64,000 bases of DNA from contig NC_060107.1 in the NCBI RefSeq assembly GCF_021155765.1, positions 12,324,501 to 12,388,500 of the forward strand, in the 5' to 3' direction. Shown here one piece after another: positions 25,401-40,400 of the stretch. Positions within the stretch are counted from its first letter, which is position 1; every line of letters begins with the position of its first letter. The stretch is from Diprion similis (taxonomy: Eukaryota; Arthropoda; Insecta; Hymenoptera; Diprionidae). The notes below the pieces were generated by a model. That model was not told the DNA's origin and did not search any database. It was given only the letters and a program-made list of their open reading frames with translations. Made by a program: the position numbers and the translations under genes.

Positions 25401-28400
25401 TTATGTTGTCATAGTCACACTGAAGCGTATGGATTCCATTAATCATATTTATACTATCTTAAATTCTAAAAGTCTGAGAAAAGGAATTAAATCATTCTGA
25501 ATACAAAAGAGAAAATAGAATGTAGAAAATGCTCAGTTTGAAACTTTGAACTCATCGTTAGGGGCTTCAATATCGGCGTCTGAAATTGCGCAACAAAGAT
25601 AACAAATATGGCGCCATCTGTGTCATTTTCTACAGAATGATTCGGGCGACGCCCGCCAGGCGGTAACGTTGCTTCGTGCTTTAGCGCCAGCTGAAGTAAA
25701 GTCAGGGAAGCACACGGTAAAAGACTCGTCCACAATCCCCGCCGACTTTGAAACGCAATAAAATTCAGTCAACAATTGATAGATAAGTGATTGAACGAAT
25801 TGAGGATTTTTTTTTTTGCACAAGCATATAGCGATGATTTCAATGAATCTCGATGAAAACTATTTTGACGAAGTCTTATCATCGTTTGGTTTGTCTTTTC
25901 GCCTCAGAAATTCAAATCGGGGCGAGCTAAATTTTTATTTACTTGCTTATTTAATTTGTGTTTAATATTTTTTCGAACCGAACTAAATGCTGTTTTAATG
26001 AAAATGTAATTTGGAGGAGCAGGAAAATGATCAGAGTATGTAAAGTACATTGAAAGTGAATTATTATGAACCGTTGGTTGAACAAGAAAAATAATTGTTT
26101 CGCGATTAATAAACACAAATTCAGTTAATGTTTCGTGCTCTAGCGCTGTTTTCAATTACTATAAAATTTGCAAATTAATACAGAAGGTAAGTGTAGCAGA
26201 GATGAGGTATTGAGCCTCGCCCGGTAAAACCACTAACGATAAGCGATATTCGAGATTCACGTGAACGATATAATGGCCAAGGCATTCAGCAGTACGGAGC
26301 TGATCTATATTTGTACGAACAAAATTATTCGCTCATTGCATAGGTCACGTGTCACCCGGACGTGAGCAGTGCTTTATACCCGTATAAAATGATGTAGAGG
26401 GGTCTTCCAATTTGGTTGATCGAATTCTTGGGAGTAAAAATTGTATCTGATATATATAATATGTATGAAATATTAAGTTTTCTAACCTGAGTAATATTTT
26501 TTCTACTCGTTGTAATAAACTGTTTGAATTACAGTATCTAAATGCAATATCGATCCTTCGATTTATAGTACATAACAAAGCTTATTGAACCAACCTTGAT
26601 GGCTGATTGGCGTTAAACCCAAAAGAGAACACTTGGAATGTAAGGCTCATTATTATACGGTACAATTTGTAATGATGCAAGCCCCAACTTGGAAGTGGGT
26701 TGCGCAACTTCTGCCAACGCTGTGGAAAATTTTTCAGATCAATTAAAACCAATAAAACTTGAATATCCCAATTAGATTGCCGATTGTTTATATCGCAGAT
26801 CTTGATTGATCTTGAATTATCACGCAAACCGTTCATGCAACGCTGACTCTTGCCGTTTGATATTGTGTCTCACATATATTGAGCAAATATCGACAGCTGA
26901 GTAAATGACAAAATTAAGAGGACTCGAAAAATAAGGTTTATTCAGTTTTTTGCGTCGGTTAATGTTGCGGAACTGCTGCAACGGGAAAAATTTTTCTTTC
27001 GAGATATTGGGAAATATTTGACAGGAATTCGGTTTCTGCCTCAAATATTTTAAACCTTCGTGACAACGTCTGAAAAATTCATGAGCCAGTTTTTAGTAGA
27101 ATTTTGGCAGTTTTCCATGAATTAAAGCCCACCACACCCCTGTGCGAAACTAACCTGAATTTCATTAGGCTAATTACACTAGAGCGTAGACGAACCCTTT
27201 CTTCACACTAGCACATGAAGTCATCAATTTATGTAGTCTTTGAAGAAGTATGAGTTGTACCAAAAAAAAAAAAAACGACAAGCAACTTAATTCAAACTGC
27301 TGATTTTGTACATCTAGAACTTCTACGAAGGTTGGATTACACCCCGAACTCGAACTGAAACATTGATCGGAAAATCTAGCTGCGACAGTTGCTTATATAC
27401 ATAGAATCTTATTAGCGTCACCCGTTGACAAAAGGAAGAACAAAGTAAAAATGTCAAATACACCGATAAACGTTGAACAGAAGATTGCGAACTTTTAACG
27501 TTGCAAATTATTTTTGGTTCACTTGAAGTCTTCCCTAACCTACATTACGTGGATACTTAATTGTAAGTAGAACGATATCAAGTTTAAAAAGGGCATGTCA
27601 AATTTCTGCAACCAATTACACGTTCAAGAGCAGTAGTTATATAGGTGTCATCTTACGGCCAACCACCTGTTGGACAGGTTTTTAACCCTTTGAATTATAG
27701 TGGTAAGTATTCTTACTCCATATTTTATATCAATTTTTTTTGTATATTTAGAGTATTTTTCAACATATTTCTTTGCGGTTTTTTGCTGTTTCTGATGGTA
27801 TACTAATAGATACTCACTGATCGAAAGTAATTATTGCGATATAATGTAAATAATTGTTGTTAGAAAGAAATTGATTGAACAAATCGTCAAAAAATTAAAG
27901 GAATAATTCATTTCCGAAAATGTTACCTCTCTACACGTTCACATGAATTATAAATTTTTGGGGTCACTGATGAAGAATCTGAAATCAGATTTTGAATATT
28001 AAGTATGGCTAATTAAACCAGTGACCCGGAAAATCCCTGCATAGAGTATTTTGACCGGATTCGATCAAATTTGAACTTTTCGTCCGTCATATTGGATGCG
28101 CCATATTGAATCCGCCATCTTGAATTTTTGAAATTTCATTTCAGATTTGTAATCAGCCACCCCAAAAACCACAGAATACTATATTGTTATAAAAGTTGAC
28201 ACAACATAATAATGTGTGACTCAAAGGATTAATCAAGGTTAAAGTTTTTCTGGACGGATGAGCAAAAATGGCGCTACGCTATATTGGCACCCACTAGAAT
28301 ACCGATAAAACAGAGCCCAGTTAATCACCTCCATCTTGGCCGCCATTTTCTGGCGAAACGAAATTGCAGGAAGTTTTAAACTAATATGACTGGGTAGAAA

Positions 28401-31400
28401 AATTGATGTTAATAAATAAACATCTTACAAACAATATTGTAATACGTTTTAAAACTTCCCATAATTTCGGTTCGTCAAAAAATGGCGGCCAAGGCGGAAG
28501 CGATTGACCGGATTCTATTATCCAGGATCTCTAACACCCGCCTAATCTGTAGACTAAACAAAAAGTGAGAAAAGAATATAACCGATCGGAAAACACTTAC
28601 ACTTACACTGTAAGATAGTGTGAAAACGTGAAGGTTATCTCATAAAACGTGCCTAAGCTTTATACTTGTGTAGGTAAAGGTTAGAACGATGCAGAGAAAG
28701 GTCCGCAGCGATCAATAAAGACAGGTCACCATCATGTACGCTGCTTTGGCCAACCCAGCTTTTCGACAACGCAATTTGCGCCTTTGCGAATGTAATTTTA
28801 TTATTATTTGCATGAGGTTATCACGAGTACGCCCGATTTCGATTTTGGTTGGTGAAACAATGGTGAAAGCGATGCGACAATTAATGTGAAAACTGAAAGT
28901 TGTCATGGACAATTTGCTTTCAATTCCTCATGGGTTCCAAGTGTAATCCTAATTTCACTTCGTGACTGCAAAGAATCTTTGAGACTCTGACTATTGATTT
29001 AAAAATTTCTGGGCACCTTTATGAAGGCACGTCAAGATTGTTCAACGAATTTTTTTTACTCGGTTTCTGTGAAAGACAAGTGATGCAGTCTCAAGAGCAA
29101 GGCGAGTTTGACGTCCGGAGTTACCGACGGAGTTCAAACGGTTCGAACTGAAGTTGGCTGCGCCAAACTACTGCGACCTTCCCAACAAGTGATAGGTGGA
29201 ATTTCGAAAGTAGGACGACGCAGTCTGACTGCATCGCAAGGATTCAGTTACTAACGAGTACAGCAGAGATCACATACGGCGTTAGATGACGATCGTCAAA
29301 CTTTGTTATGGCGATAATGGCAATGAAGGACTTTGGAATCTAGGGATTTCGTACACAACTGCAGTTTTCGAGTTTATTGGAAGGATGAAACGCCCGAATG
29401 AAAAGTTGGGAGAGAGAGAGAGAAAAACTGTTAAAGTAATCTCCAGCGGTTTTATTTTTGCCAATGACGATAAACACGAATAAAATAACATCTCTATCAT
29501 GTCACATAATTAATTCTGAGCAACTTCGAACGATACAAGCTAATATATCAGCAACTTAAGTAACGGTTTTACAATTCTTTTCAAAAGACTTAAGCTCAGA
29601 TGTTTTTCGTCTGATTTTAATATTTTTTACTTATTTTGTTCTTCGAAATCATATTGAAATCAGTAACATTGAAATGATATTCTGCATTAGTAATCATTAG
29701 TAATCATCAGAAGTCTGTAATTATTGATTACTGTAATTATCGACTATGTACGCGAGCAAAATGAGCCTAGAAAAATCTCAATCAAATCAAAATATCCGAG
29801 TTTAATCATTTTGAACGATGCAATTATATAACCTTCTCTCAAATTGTCGATATCTTAGTTTCTACGAGTCTGAAAGTAGTAATATTATCGTAACGAAAAA
29901 TTACTATTTTTCAAGTTTATGATGACTTCGAAGTAGTCGAGTTTTTTAAATACGAATACGTTTTGCCTTATCATGATTCACTGAATTTTCGACATTACTT
30001 TAATAGTGAAATAACGGTTTTTCCGAAACGTTAATCATCACAATACAGTTACTAACATTAGCGTCATTGGTTTCTGTAATTCGATTTTTCCCAAATTTAT
30101 TTTCATTACTGAGGGATGTTGTTTCATGCGTTTTCACTATATATCGTAAGCTCAAATAACACAGCTGGAGATTTTCGTAATGTTTTTATCTTGTTTCTTA
30201 ACTTTTCGTACCATATCCAGGGCCCATGCATCCTTAATTCGGTAACACATATCAGGAATCCGATGTGTTTTCGTCTCACTGATAGTCGACTTTTGAACTA
30301 GTGTAATTTTGGATCTGTTCTCTGTGCCACGATACAACTAAGGAGTCTATCATAAGACGTGAAGGTAACAGAATTTCCGAAATTATTTGATACAGATGTG
30401 AAAAAATTCGGCCTAGAACGTAGAATTTTTTTGCCAACCCAGGTTGCCTTGAGGAATTTTATCGACCATCGTATTCTGATTGTTCTAAATCGAAACAATT
30501 GTGTACTTTGTTTTATGCGTTTAATGCTCCACGATATGATATATCTGGATTACGATCGCTCCCTTATCACTAGTTACAGGAATGAATAATACACCGATAA
30601 TGCAGGAAAGATAAGACGCTCAAATATCAGTAAACTTGATGCAATACCGAAGGTGAAATCTAAAAAACGTAGGGATTTGTGTACAAGTGCTAAAACAAAT
30701 ATTAACGGATTTGGTATTCTCAGTTCAGATGAAAAATACATATTCATGGTCATGTTGTGATTATGATTTGTCAAATATAGCTCACCTTTTCACACTAGCT
30801 TAAACGTAACACCAAATACCTGCCATGGCCGACAAAACTGTACCGAAAGTCGACGTTCCTTCTGTATTTGACGGACAGATACCAGATTTAAGATAATACA
30901 ATGAAGAATAAAATAGACTATTATTAGACTATTAACGGATTATTTATTGCTTTGGTCAAAAGCATGCGGAATATTGTAAGCTGTTGATATTCGTCGCTGA
31001 TAATACGGCATTGAAAAATTCTTCTTTGGATAGCCAAATCTGATATTCAAGATAATAGAAATGAAACTGAAATTCGATTTGAAATTTCAATTGATTTACG
31101 TTATTAGTACGTAAGATTTTCAACTTGAATATTCAATTCGGTTCTGTTTACCCAGCGATTGTGCCGATAAGTGATAAGATGGATCAGAATTAATATTGGA
31201 TGTTATAATAAATTAGTTAATCAGAATGATTACAAGACTCATTTTTCGAATGTGTTAATACGACGATGTTACAACATCATGCAGCAAATTAATTCGTGAG
31301 TGAATTGATTAGATGAGTTAATTACGGTGCATGAATAAAAATGTTAGTTATCATAAACCGGAACTGTAACTCATGAATCGTTTCCCGTGGTTGGCGAATA

Positions 31401-34400
31401 AGCGCAATGATGCAATTACAAATCGGAATATACATATATTACAATGCACTGCATTTATTCACACCTTTGAAATCCAATGTGATTCATTTTTTTTTTCGTC
31501 TCCATTTCACTTGAATCTGAACTCGAAAATTCAAAATGGCGGATCCAATATGGCGGAAAAAATTTTGAAAAAATTCTATAAAATTTTTTGGTGTGTATTA
31601 AGTTTTCTTAAAAACTAGCTTTAGATTTTCATGGTAGATTAACAGAAAATACTTTTTTTTCATGGACTAGTACGAATTTCGACCATTTGTGTGCTGAAAA
31701 ATGTGCTATTTTTGCAATAAATAAATAAATAAATTTCATATTTTTTTTCCACTTACGATTAGAAATATCTAAGAAACCATTTGGAACCAAAAAACTTCGT
31801 AGTTGATACCAAAAAAAGTAGTTTCCAGAGAAGCTGTGCCGACATATAATTTTTTTCGAATATCTGTTTGGGGTTTCGGTTTCTCTTCATCCTTTGTACG
31901 GATTTAATATTATCGTCCTTGACTATAATGTCCTACATATATTATACTTGCTGCAGCTCATTGCATAGCTAATTGTTAGCCATGTAACAACAACGAGCAA
32001 TGGCAACCGCAAAGAAACAATTGGAACGCTGATGAAGGTCGAGGCAATTATATAACTCAGCTTAATGCTGGAATAGGTTTTTTCGTTTTATTTTTCTTTT
32101 TCTTTTTTTTTTTTATTACTTCCAGCAAGTATCGACCATATTAGAGTCAAGGAAAACAAAACTTTTTAGATCGATTGATCAAATCGATTCACGTGCTAAC
32201 AATTGTGCCAATAATATGCTGTCGCACGATTCTGCAAGTTCTGATCACAACAGCTTCGGATTTAATTTGATAACAGCTAGAGTTAATATGTGAAATAAAT
32301 ATGAACATCAAATCAATGTTTTTCTCTCCTTATTACGATACGAACGCAGTAACACAACTCGTACTGTACAACTCTTATCAGCAGAGTAATAACGGTTCTG
32401 GAAAATATTCAACTTCATTTAGTAGCAATAACTATACTTGAGCCAATTTTTGTTAGAAAGTAATGCAAAATTATTGTGTTTTTGTACGGTGCAAAAATGG
32501 AAAAAATTTTTACCGAGAAACAACAAGACATCGATAACAGAAATAGAAAACTTGACTCGATTTTTGAATTGCCTAAGTAATGATATGATTAATAAATTTG
32601 TGGATGCAAAGAAAAATGATTTGAAATTCAAATTTAAAAAAAAACGTGTTAATGAATTGATAACAAATAAGGAAAAAAATATTTTTCTGGTAAATTCTGA
32701 ATTTTATAGCCGATCGCGTCAATCCATAATCGTAAAAAAAAATTCCAGCGATATCCTCGGCCATTATTCGTAATATCTCGCTCGCAGAAACTCGAGGAAA
32801 TGCAGTATCGAAAATTTTGAGCGAAGTCGTCTGAACGAAGGAAGAACTGCAGGCGAAAGGTAGAAATGTAAGTTGGAAATACTACGATTGAACACGAGAC
32901 GAGGGTAATTGATAGGAGACAAACGCACACAGCTAATAACAGGAAATTTGTGTGTAGAAGTGTGCGTGGAAGTGTGCCTTCGGTGTGGTCACACAGTGTC
33001 GAGTCAGGCGGCACCAAGTGCGGTTCATTCTCGGTTCTACAAAAATTCCACTAATTATTTGTTCGATTCCGCGTTCTAGTCGTGCTTCACATTTGTTGAA
33101 ATTCGAAATAGATTTTTTATTTTTACTGGTAAATTTTTATCAGTGCATTCTTCACTATTCTTATTTTATTTAACGAAGAAGAAGAAGAAGAAGAAGATAA
33201 CGGTGAGTTTTGTTTTAAAAAATTTTTCTTCTGCTATTTTAACTCCATCAATGTGATTCATACTTTCGTTATTCCATCTCTTATCCCACATGATTTGCAA
33301 CTATCTTGCAATTATTTTACAACTTGATGTACCACGTGGTTTGTGTCTATATGCAGATAAGGAAGACAAACATTATCTTCACACGATTGAGCAAAAAGAT
33401 CATGTTTTACAAGATTAAAATATTGTACAATGAGGTCGAGAATAATTGTCGATTTTTTTAACATATTGAAATTAGTAAGGTTATCGTATCGATTCATGCT
33501 GACGAAAAACCATTATCTCGAGATTTTGGAATTGTTTGAAATTCGGTAAACCATATTAGTCAAATAAAACGCACTCATGTTTCGAAATCTTAGGTTATTC
33601 TTTAAAATCATTAAGAAAATAGTAATTTTTCTCCCAATGTTTCGTTACGATATTAACATTACTAACTTCAATCTCGTGATTTTTCGAACGCATCTTATGC
33701 ACTGCTATTTGCAATTCAACGTGATTGAGTGAATTGAATAAACTGGTTTTTTGCCTTCTTCGTTTCAACTCATGATCATCGAAATGTTCCATGAACAATG
33801 TGACACAGGGTATCCATCAAGGTTTATTCACTTAAGGGTAAATTTTAGGGATAGAAATTTGTCTGACAGTCCAAGAGTGTAAAAAATTAGTGATGAGTCA
33901 ACCAATTGCAAAGAAACAGCCACCATAATGTCGATGAGTAAAATTTAATCTGAGTTACCGAAAAGTAATCAAATTTCAGTAGAATGTACCCTAAATTGTA
34001 TACATGCAAGGAAATTTACCATATAATCTGACATTGCTCCTGTAAATTCTCCACGAAATAACTGCATCCAAGTTTCTATTCGAAAGTATTGAATGTATGT
34101 ACCTACATGATCGTCTTTGTCTTGACTTGTTAGCAGGCAAGTCCGCCTAAATTAGCCTGATTGTGAGCTAACTCTCGGTCGAGTATATATTTCAACTGAT
34201 GCGTATTTGAATGGGAATTGTAATCAGCTTAAATTAATATGATCTAGAATTAGAAGAAGAATGTCTTCCCAATGTGATTCGTAAATCATGTCACGTTTCG
34301 CGTAGATCAAGTAAGTAATTCATGATGTGAACGAGGTATGTAATTAATTGTCTATAAGTTGTTTTTCAATTTATTGATACCGTGTGAACAGTGAAATTTT

Positions 34401-37400
34401 TCAATTTTCATCACATTTCATAATCAGAAATTTATCGGAGTTTTCCCGCTTCAGGAAATTTTTCGCGTTATTATTTCCTATGTAAACAATTGAATTACAT
34501 AATCGGAATTCACGAAGCATTTCATAATACGTGTAGTACATGTATTTCACAATCATTTTTAATTACATGATACGATTGGTCATTAGTTGATATTCGGAAC
34601 CCATTAATAAACATCCATTAGAAAGTCCATATTGCAGTCAGACTTGTTTTCGATGAACCGAAACTCAAACCACGTGTATTTTCCAACATCCAGATAATCA
34701 CGTTCTACGATCGTAGAAATCAAAAGCCAAAATTTCAAGAGTAATTAATAATCGCTTTTGGAGCAGAAGAAAACAAAATTATACAATTAACTCTCCGCTT
34801 ATGAAAAAAATCATTTTATTAATTCATTAGAAGAAAAATCTTAAAAATAAGATTGCATCGCAAGAAAAAAAAAAAAAAAAAACGAAATACAAAACTTTGA
34901 TTGATCGGATTAGGACTAATTAAAAAAGTAGAAAAAAAAAAACAATCAGGAAAGGATCGCAAAAAGATTTACAACCATTTTGTATCAATAAATCGAAACT
35001 TTGATCGTAAGCTTGAAGAATTCTTTCATAATGTAATCATAAAGTGTACACTTGACATTGACAGATTAGTATTACGCGCTAGAGTTGTTGCCTTGAAAAA
35101 TATCCGGAAAGCGGAATGTCGATCTGTTTCCACAAGGCGATAAGAAGAAAAAAAAACATTGGGCAACCGAACATTGAAGGTTATGTTTAAAAGATGAATG
35201 CAGAACATGGACTTGATGCAGAACTTTCATCAAAATCAATAACGAATAATGTATGTACTAATGCGATCATAACCAAATACCTTAAATAATAAATTTTGCA
35301 AAAACAAAATAGAAATAAGTCACATCAGTGTCATTTTTGAATAGATGTAAATTTTTCGGCGGGATAATAATAATGCCAAAACTAAGTTTAATTTTTTCAA
35401 AGATGCATTATTCGTCAAAGGTCGATACTTTCAAACGTATTTGTTAGACAACCTAGAATATATGATGGCATTTACATTTTCACGCTCTAGATTACCGACC
35501 ACCGTCACTTCAAGTGTCGGTAAAACAGGACGACGAATACGCTGTGGTATCTGCTCTGATATACCTTCGACAGATCTTTATCGAAGTTATCTGTAACACT
35601 TCTTTGTCGCAGAATCGATCAAAACATCGAAACAATCGTAATCGGGACGATTGAACGAAACGATTTGCGTCATCGTTGAACCGTCGATACGGTCCAGCAG
35701 TAACCTAGAGACAGAAAAACTTTCTCTGCGTTGTGTTGGTCACAGTTCGATTTAATCACCCCAAACACCTGAGTCCTAATTACTCGACGAAATATTCTTT
35801 TGAGATAATATTCACCAAGAAAAGTTGTAAGTGTGATGCTTCAGGAAGACTTCAGCCTCAGTAATCGGTCTTCAATATTAGAAGTCCCGTTCATGGAAGG
35901 ATGAAACAATGCAACGCATAGAGTAATAAGGAAAAAGTCAGTGAAACCGGAATCGCTCAGTTGGATCCTCGGGCTTATAAATCCTAAGACTCAGCAAACG
36001 AGTTAGCGAAAAACGTGAAATCACGCGTAAAAATAATTTATCTGTGCCAAAGAGCGCGGGGCAGGTCGAGCGAAGAATTCAACCGGGATTTCTCATTTCT
36101 CGAAGTAATTTTAGCCGCTCCGCTCAAATCTCCACACCAAGTTAATCCTGTTTATTCAGCGACGCGCACAGGATCCGTCGCCAAGCAAATTGGGGCAATA
36201 ATTTGTTCCCAGTACTTTGTTCACGATCAGATGCCCGGTTTGCGGACAATTTGTCAAAGTATTTAATTTCTCTTATAAAATGTTAATCAGAGTATTCGTA
36301 TATCGCTATGACAATATTGGGAAAATTGAATCAACCAGTGTTTTCAGAAAAAAATCAAGTATCGTCGAGATAATAACATGTAGCTGCTACTGACGTCATG
36401 TTTAAAACCACGAAATCCATATCAGTGAGTTCAATTTCGATATACACGATATACATACGCCCGTATTCAAGAATATCTTTCACATATAGCTTATAATAAT
36501 TCTATACCCTGTAGTAACTGTATACGTTTCTCCTTGAGGAAATGTTCGCGTTAAACGTTCACTGAGATTTAGAACACACAGCAGAATTAACAAGACCGTG
36601 TTAAGCAGGGGAATCACTTCATAAACTTTCTGAACTTGTTTAGAAATAGGAATATCGATATTTTATTGAGCCCCGATAATTGAGATGAAATCATAAATTC
36701 ATTACGGTATATTAAAGGTCCTTAACATCCAGCTGAAGAAGTTACCTGCACACTATCGTGAGAAACACTGAGAACTTTCCGATAGCGATCGGCGTTAACG
36801 AAAAGATAATAAGGAAGTTATTAAAATCATCGTTTTTCTACGGTCAAAATAACTTGTAAAATAGTCCTTAGACACGATATCGGATGTAGTAGGTCAATAC
36901 GCAGAATTCTTTTTATTCCGGAAACTGTGGAAAGCTATAGAGACTCGACATTGGTAAAATACCAGAGGAAGGTGACTAGTAATAAAACGTGTCTGTTGCC
37001 TCCCCCAGGTCGTTGTGGCGGTTAAATTTCTCCCGTGCTTTTTCAAACGATCGATAAAGTGTACCTGGGTAGCTTTTCGCCCTTGCTAAGACTGCGGATT
37101 GCACCCTGATACCCAAGCATGCAACACGCGGCTGCTTAATATAAGGTATACTGCACCCCGTGTTTAAGTTTTTTACCTGCCCCCAGCATCAGGGCCGTAA
37201 CAAGTAATTTGAAAAAAAAAAATGATGATATGTATCCAATGTTGTTATGCTTGTCGTGTGGCTCGTTTTTCTGTACATCGATTTACTTAAAATGAGTGCA
37301 CATGATATTCATATTCCAGCTGGGCGAGGCCCAACCCATTACCGCAATGAGGAATATTCGTTAAGGGTGCGGTGGAAACTTACCACTATTATCTTTCTAG

Positions 37401-40400
37401 AAATGCGCAGTGACCGTTACTTGTGGACGAATATGACTACGGTTTATTAATACTGCAGTTGACTCTGGTCTCCAATTTTAGAATCGCTCATCTCGCACAT
37501 CGTTCGGTTAATTTTTTACTCCCACCGCAATGTAGTGTAAGGTAAATGTTTATCGTATACCAAATCATTGCTATCCTTGAGGATTCAACGGTTAAGGAGG
37601 CTGAAGTTAGTAATGTGTATCGAAACGTTGAAAGAAAAATGACTATTTTTTGAATTTCGAATACCTGAAGCAGTTGGATTTACAAAATCTGAGTTTCTTG
37701 ATACTGTAAACAGTTTACTAAATTTCAAGTAATCTTAAAACAATAAAATAACGACTTTTTCCAAAGATGCATCATTACATTAACGTTACAAACTTTAGTC
37801 TGATAATGGTTACGTGATATGATGACAAATGCACGTTTAACGGAATTTGTTATAGTGCCCGAAAGCCTCACAGCAAACTATATACAAATGCCAAAGTACT
37901 GTGATTCCAAGTTACTGATGGTTATTGACTATATGACTTAGCCAGAGCATTCCAGGGCAAATGTAAATCCTACAAGCACTAATTACCATAGCTCATTAAT
38001 CTCCTGATGTATGTATCACTTGTATCTTTATACCGTTCATTATGTGTATGTACATGCCTATGTTTAAAAAGTTACGCTACAATTATCACGGTAAGCATGG
38101 ATGCAGTCTGTAACGCTGGCGTGCTTATGAAGGTGCTCGAAGAGAGACTCCAGACGGTTGTTCTTGACATGTTCATGGTGTATAAGCCGTGTGCATTATA
38201 CGTATGAATAGGTTATTACATGATTCAGAAGTTCAAGGGCTAGATTTACCGCTACGTTGCAGGTATTAAAGGGTCTGCAAGAGACATGAATAAAGTAAAA
38301 ATAGAAAAAGAAGAATAATAGCCAACTAATTGTGTTAGAGTTACACCTTTACCGACCGGGTAATGGTCATTTTTTAGATAGTTAGACTAGCAGTTAGACA
38401 TAGATGTAAGTTTCGAGTGAAGCACTAATGATATTATATATACATACTCTACGTTCACTACGTTTTTATTGATTGCTGCATTAGTGTATCAGGAAGTTGA
38501 AGACGCCACCAAAAATAAAGTCTAAAAATTTATAAAATAAATAAGTTAAAAACTGAGCACCTTTAAACCCAAATCCTAACAAATTGTATCATTTGACCGT
38601 GCGTGAGTAGCGTGAATCCGTAGAAGTAAATGAAGGCGGACGAGAAACAATATACGTAGAGCATAACTGAGAGGTTTTCCGAACGGCAGCGGCGAGAATC
38701 ACCGGCTTGCAATCAACAAACCAGTATCCAAGCGGAAGTCTGAAAGTCGCGGACGACCTCGTTAGCGATGGAGTTCCTGCCACTTGTCCATTGATCCCAT
38801 TACAGTATAGTTTCAAACCCCAAAATCAACTGCTACGTCACTAATGTGCAGTTCTCAAAGCTGTAACTGCAGTTTTAAAAATTCTCAAGTGTCATTAACC
38901 TACAGAGTGTCACTCTTCGATCCTTCAAACGGTACCTAAAAAATAGATGTCTATGTGCGTGATGAACGACGGTTCAAGTTAATGAATCGAACCTGCTTGA
39001 ACATAAGAAAAACTACAGTCTCTGATACAGAAGCCCTTGGATAACAGAACTAAGAGCGATGGATAGAAGACAGACACTCGAGTGTCAGGAATAGCCTGCC
39101 GAGTTCATTCAGAATGAGATTAGGTTCATCGACACTAGAATTACGAATTTACATCAAGAAATGCAGGTGCCTATGGTTCTACGGTTGTGGGTCGCATTTT
39201 TTTACAGGTAGATGGATCGAGTAGTGGGGAAGTGACTCAATGCGTGACATATACTTCGAGATGGTTTAGTAACGTTTATTAATAGACTTTAATAATCAGC
39301 CCGGCAACTTGGAAAATTTCACTTATAGATTCGATTGATGTATCAACAGATTAAACTCCAATCAAGCCTAAACTACGAATGATAATAATAATTCTGTGGA
39401 TCACCTTATCCTGATGCCCTTATAATTTACCATTCACATGAAGCGGCTAACGATAAGGTAGGTTAGTCTATAAATAGAGATTCCGCCTGCGGCGTAACCG
39501 GCTTGAACACAAGTTGAGGACTGACTGAATAGTGAATGTATGACTCATGATTACAGGTACATACATGCATATTTCCACCGTCTCCCAGTGTTCCTTCAAG
39601 TAGTTCGACCACTTTACTTGTGAATATCATTACGAAGTCGAGACGAACATAAATAGGTTTGAACCGATGTTTGCGCGATGAAAAAAACTACGCGTGCAGA
39701 TGAGATGACGACGATGCGTTTGCGTCACAGTCATTTTACACGTGTACAGAGATGCTATGGGTATACAAGCAAAGACAAGCATTGTTCAGACACATCGATT
39801 TAATAATTATGGAGCTTCGTAATAAAACGATAAAATGACGTACCGGTCAACCGTTAAACGAATATCCAGAAATGTACCTCTCAAAAATACAAAAACGGTT
39901 TAGGAAAAAGTTTCGTGCGCGTTGAACTCGGCGAACCTGAACTATGAAGAAATAAATCTATATTTATCGTGTTAAAAAGAATCTAACAATAAGTCTGCAA
40001 CTGCGTTCTTTAATCGCGGGGTGACGCATTGCATGTCATACCTACATGTTTATTTATACATATATTATATGGATATTTCACTCGTATAGATCATGCTATC
40101 AAAAATAAAAACGGCACGTATTCAAGTTAGGTGTTAGAGTTTGTTCCGGTTCGTCAGCTCAGCATTTCTACAGCAATTGATTCGCACAATGTAATAATAA
40201 TCTCTACTTATTTTTTTGAATGAATCGATCAGACGTGCCACTTTCTTGCAGCATATAATCGTTTTCAATTAGTGGTGTCCTAAAATCGATTTCGACGTTG
40301 CCGTATATATCTATATATAAAAAAGGCTTGACAGCCCCGTTCTATACACAATTCTGAACAAAAACACTTCATTATATTTTCATTTGAAAAATAAATAAAG

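Noticed and set aside
32649..33017. 122-codon minus-strand frame with a hydrophobic segment
   Set aside because: There is no homology I recognise, AT-driven composition, no splice context, and an overlapping plus-strand frame is also open.
36015..36266. 83-codon plus-strand frame in the large Rtnl1 intron
   Set aside because: No motif, partner exon or promoter signal; length is within chance for 64 kb.
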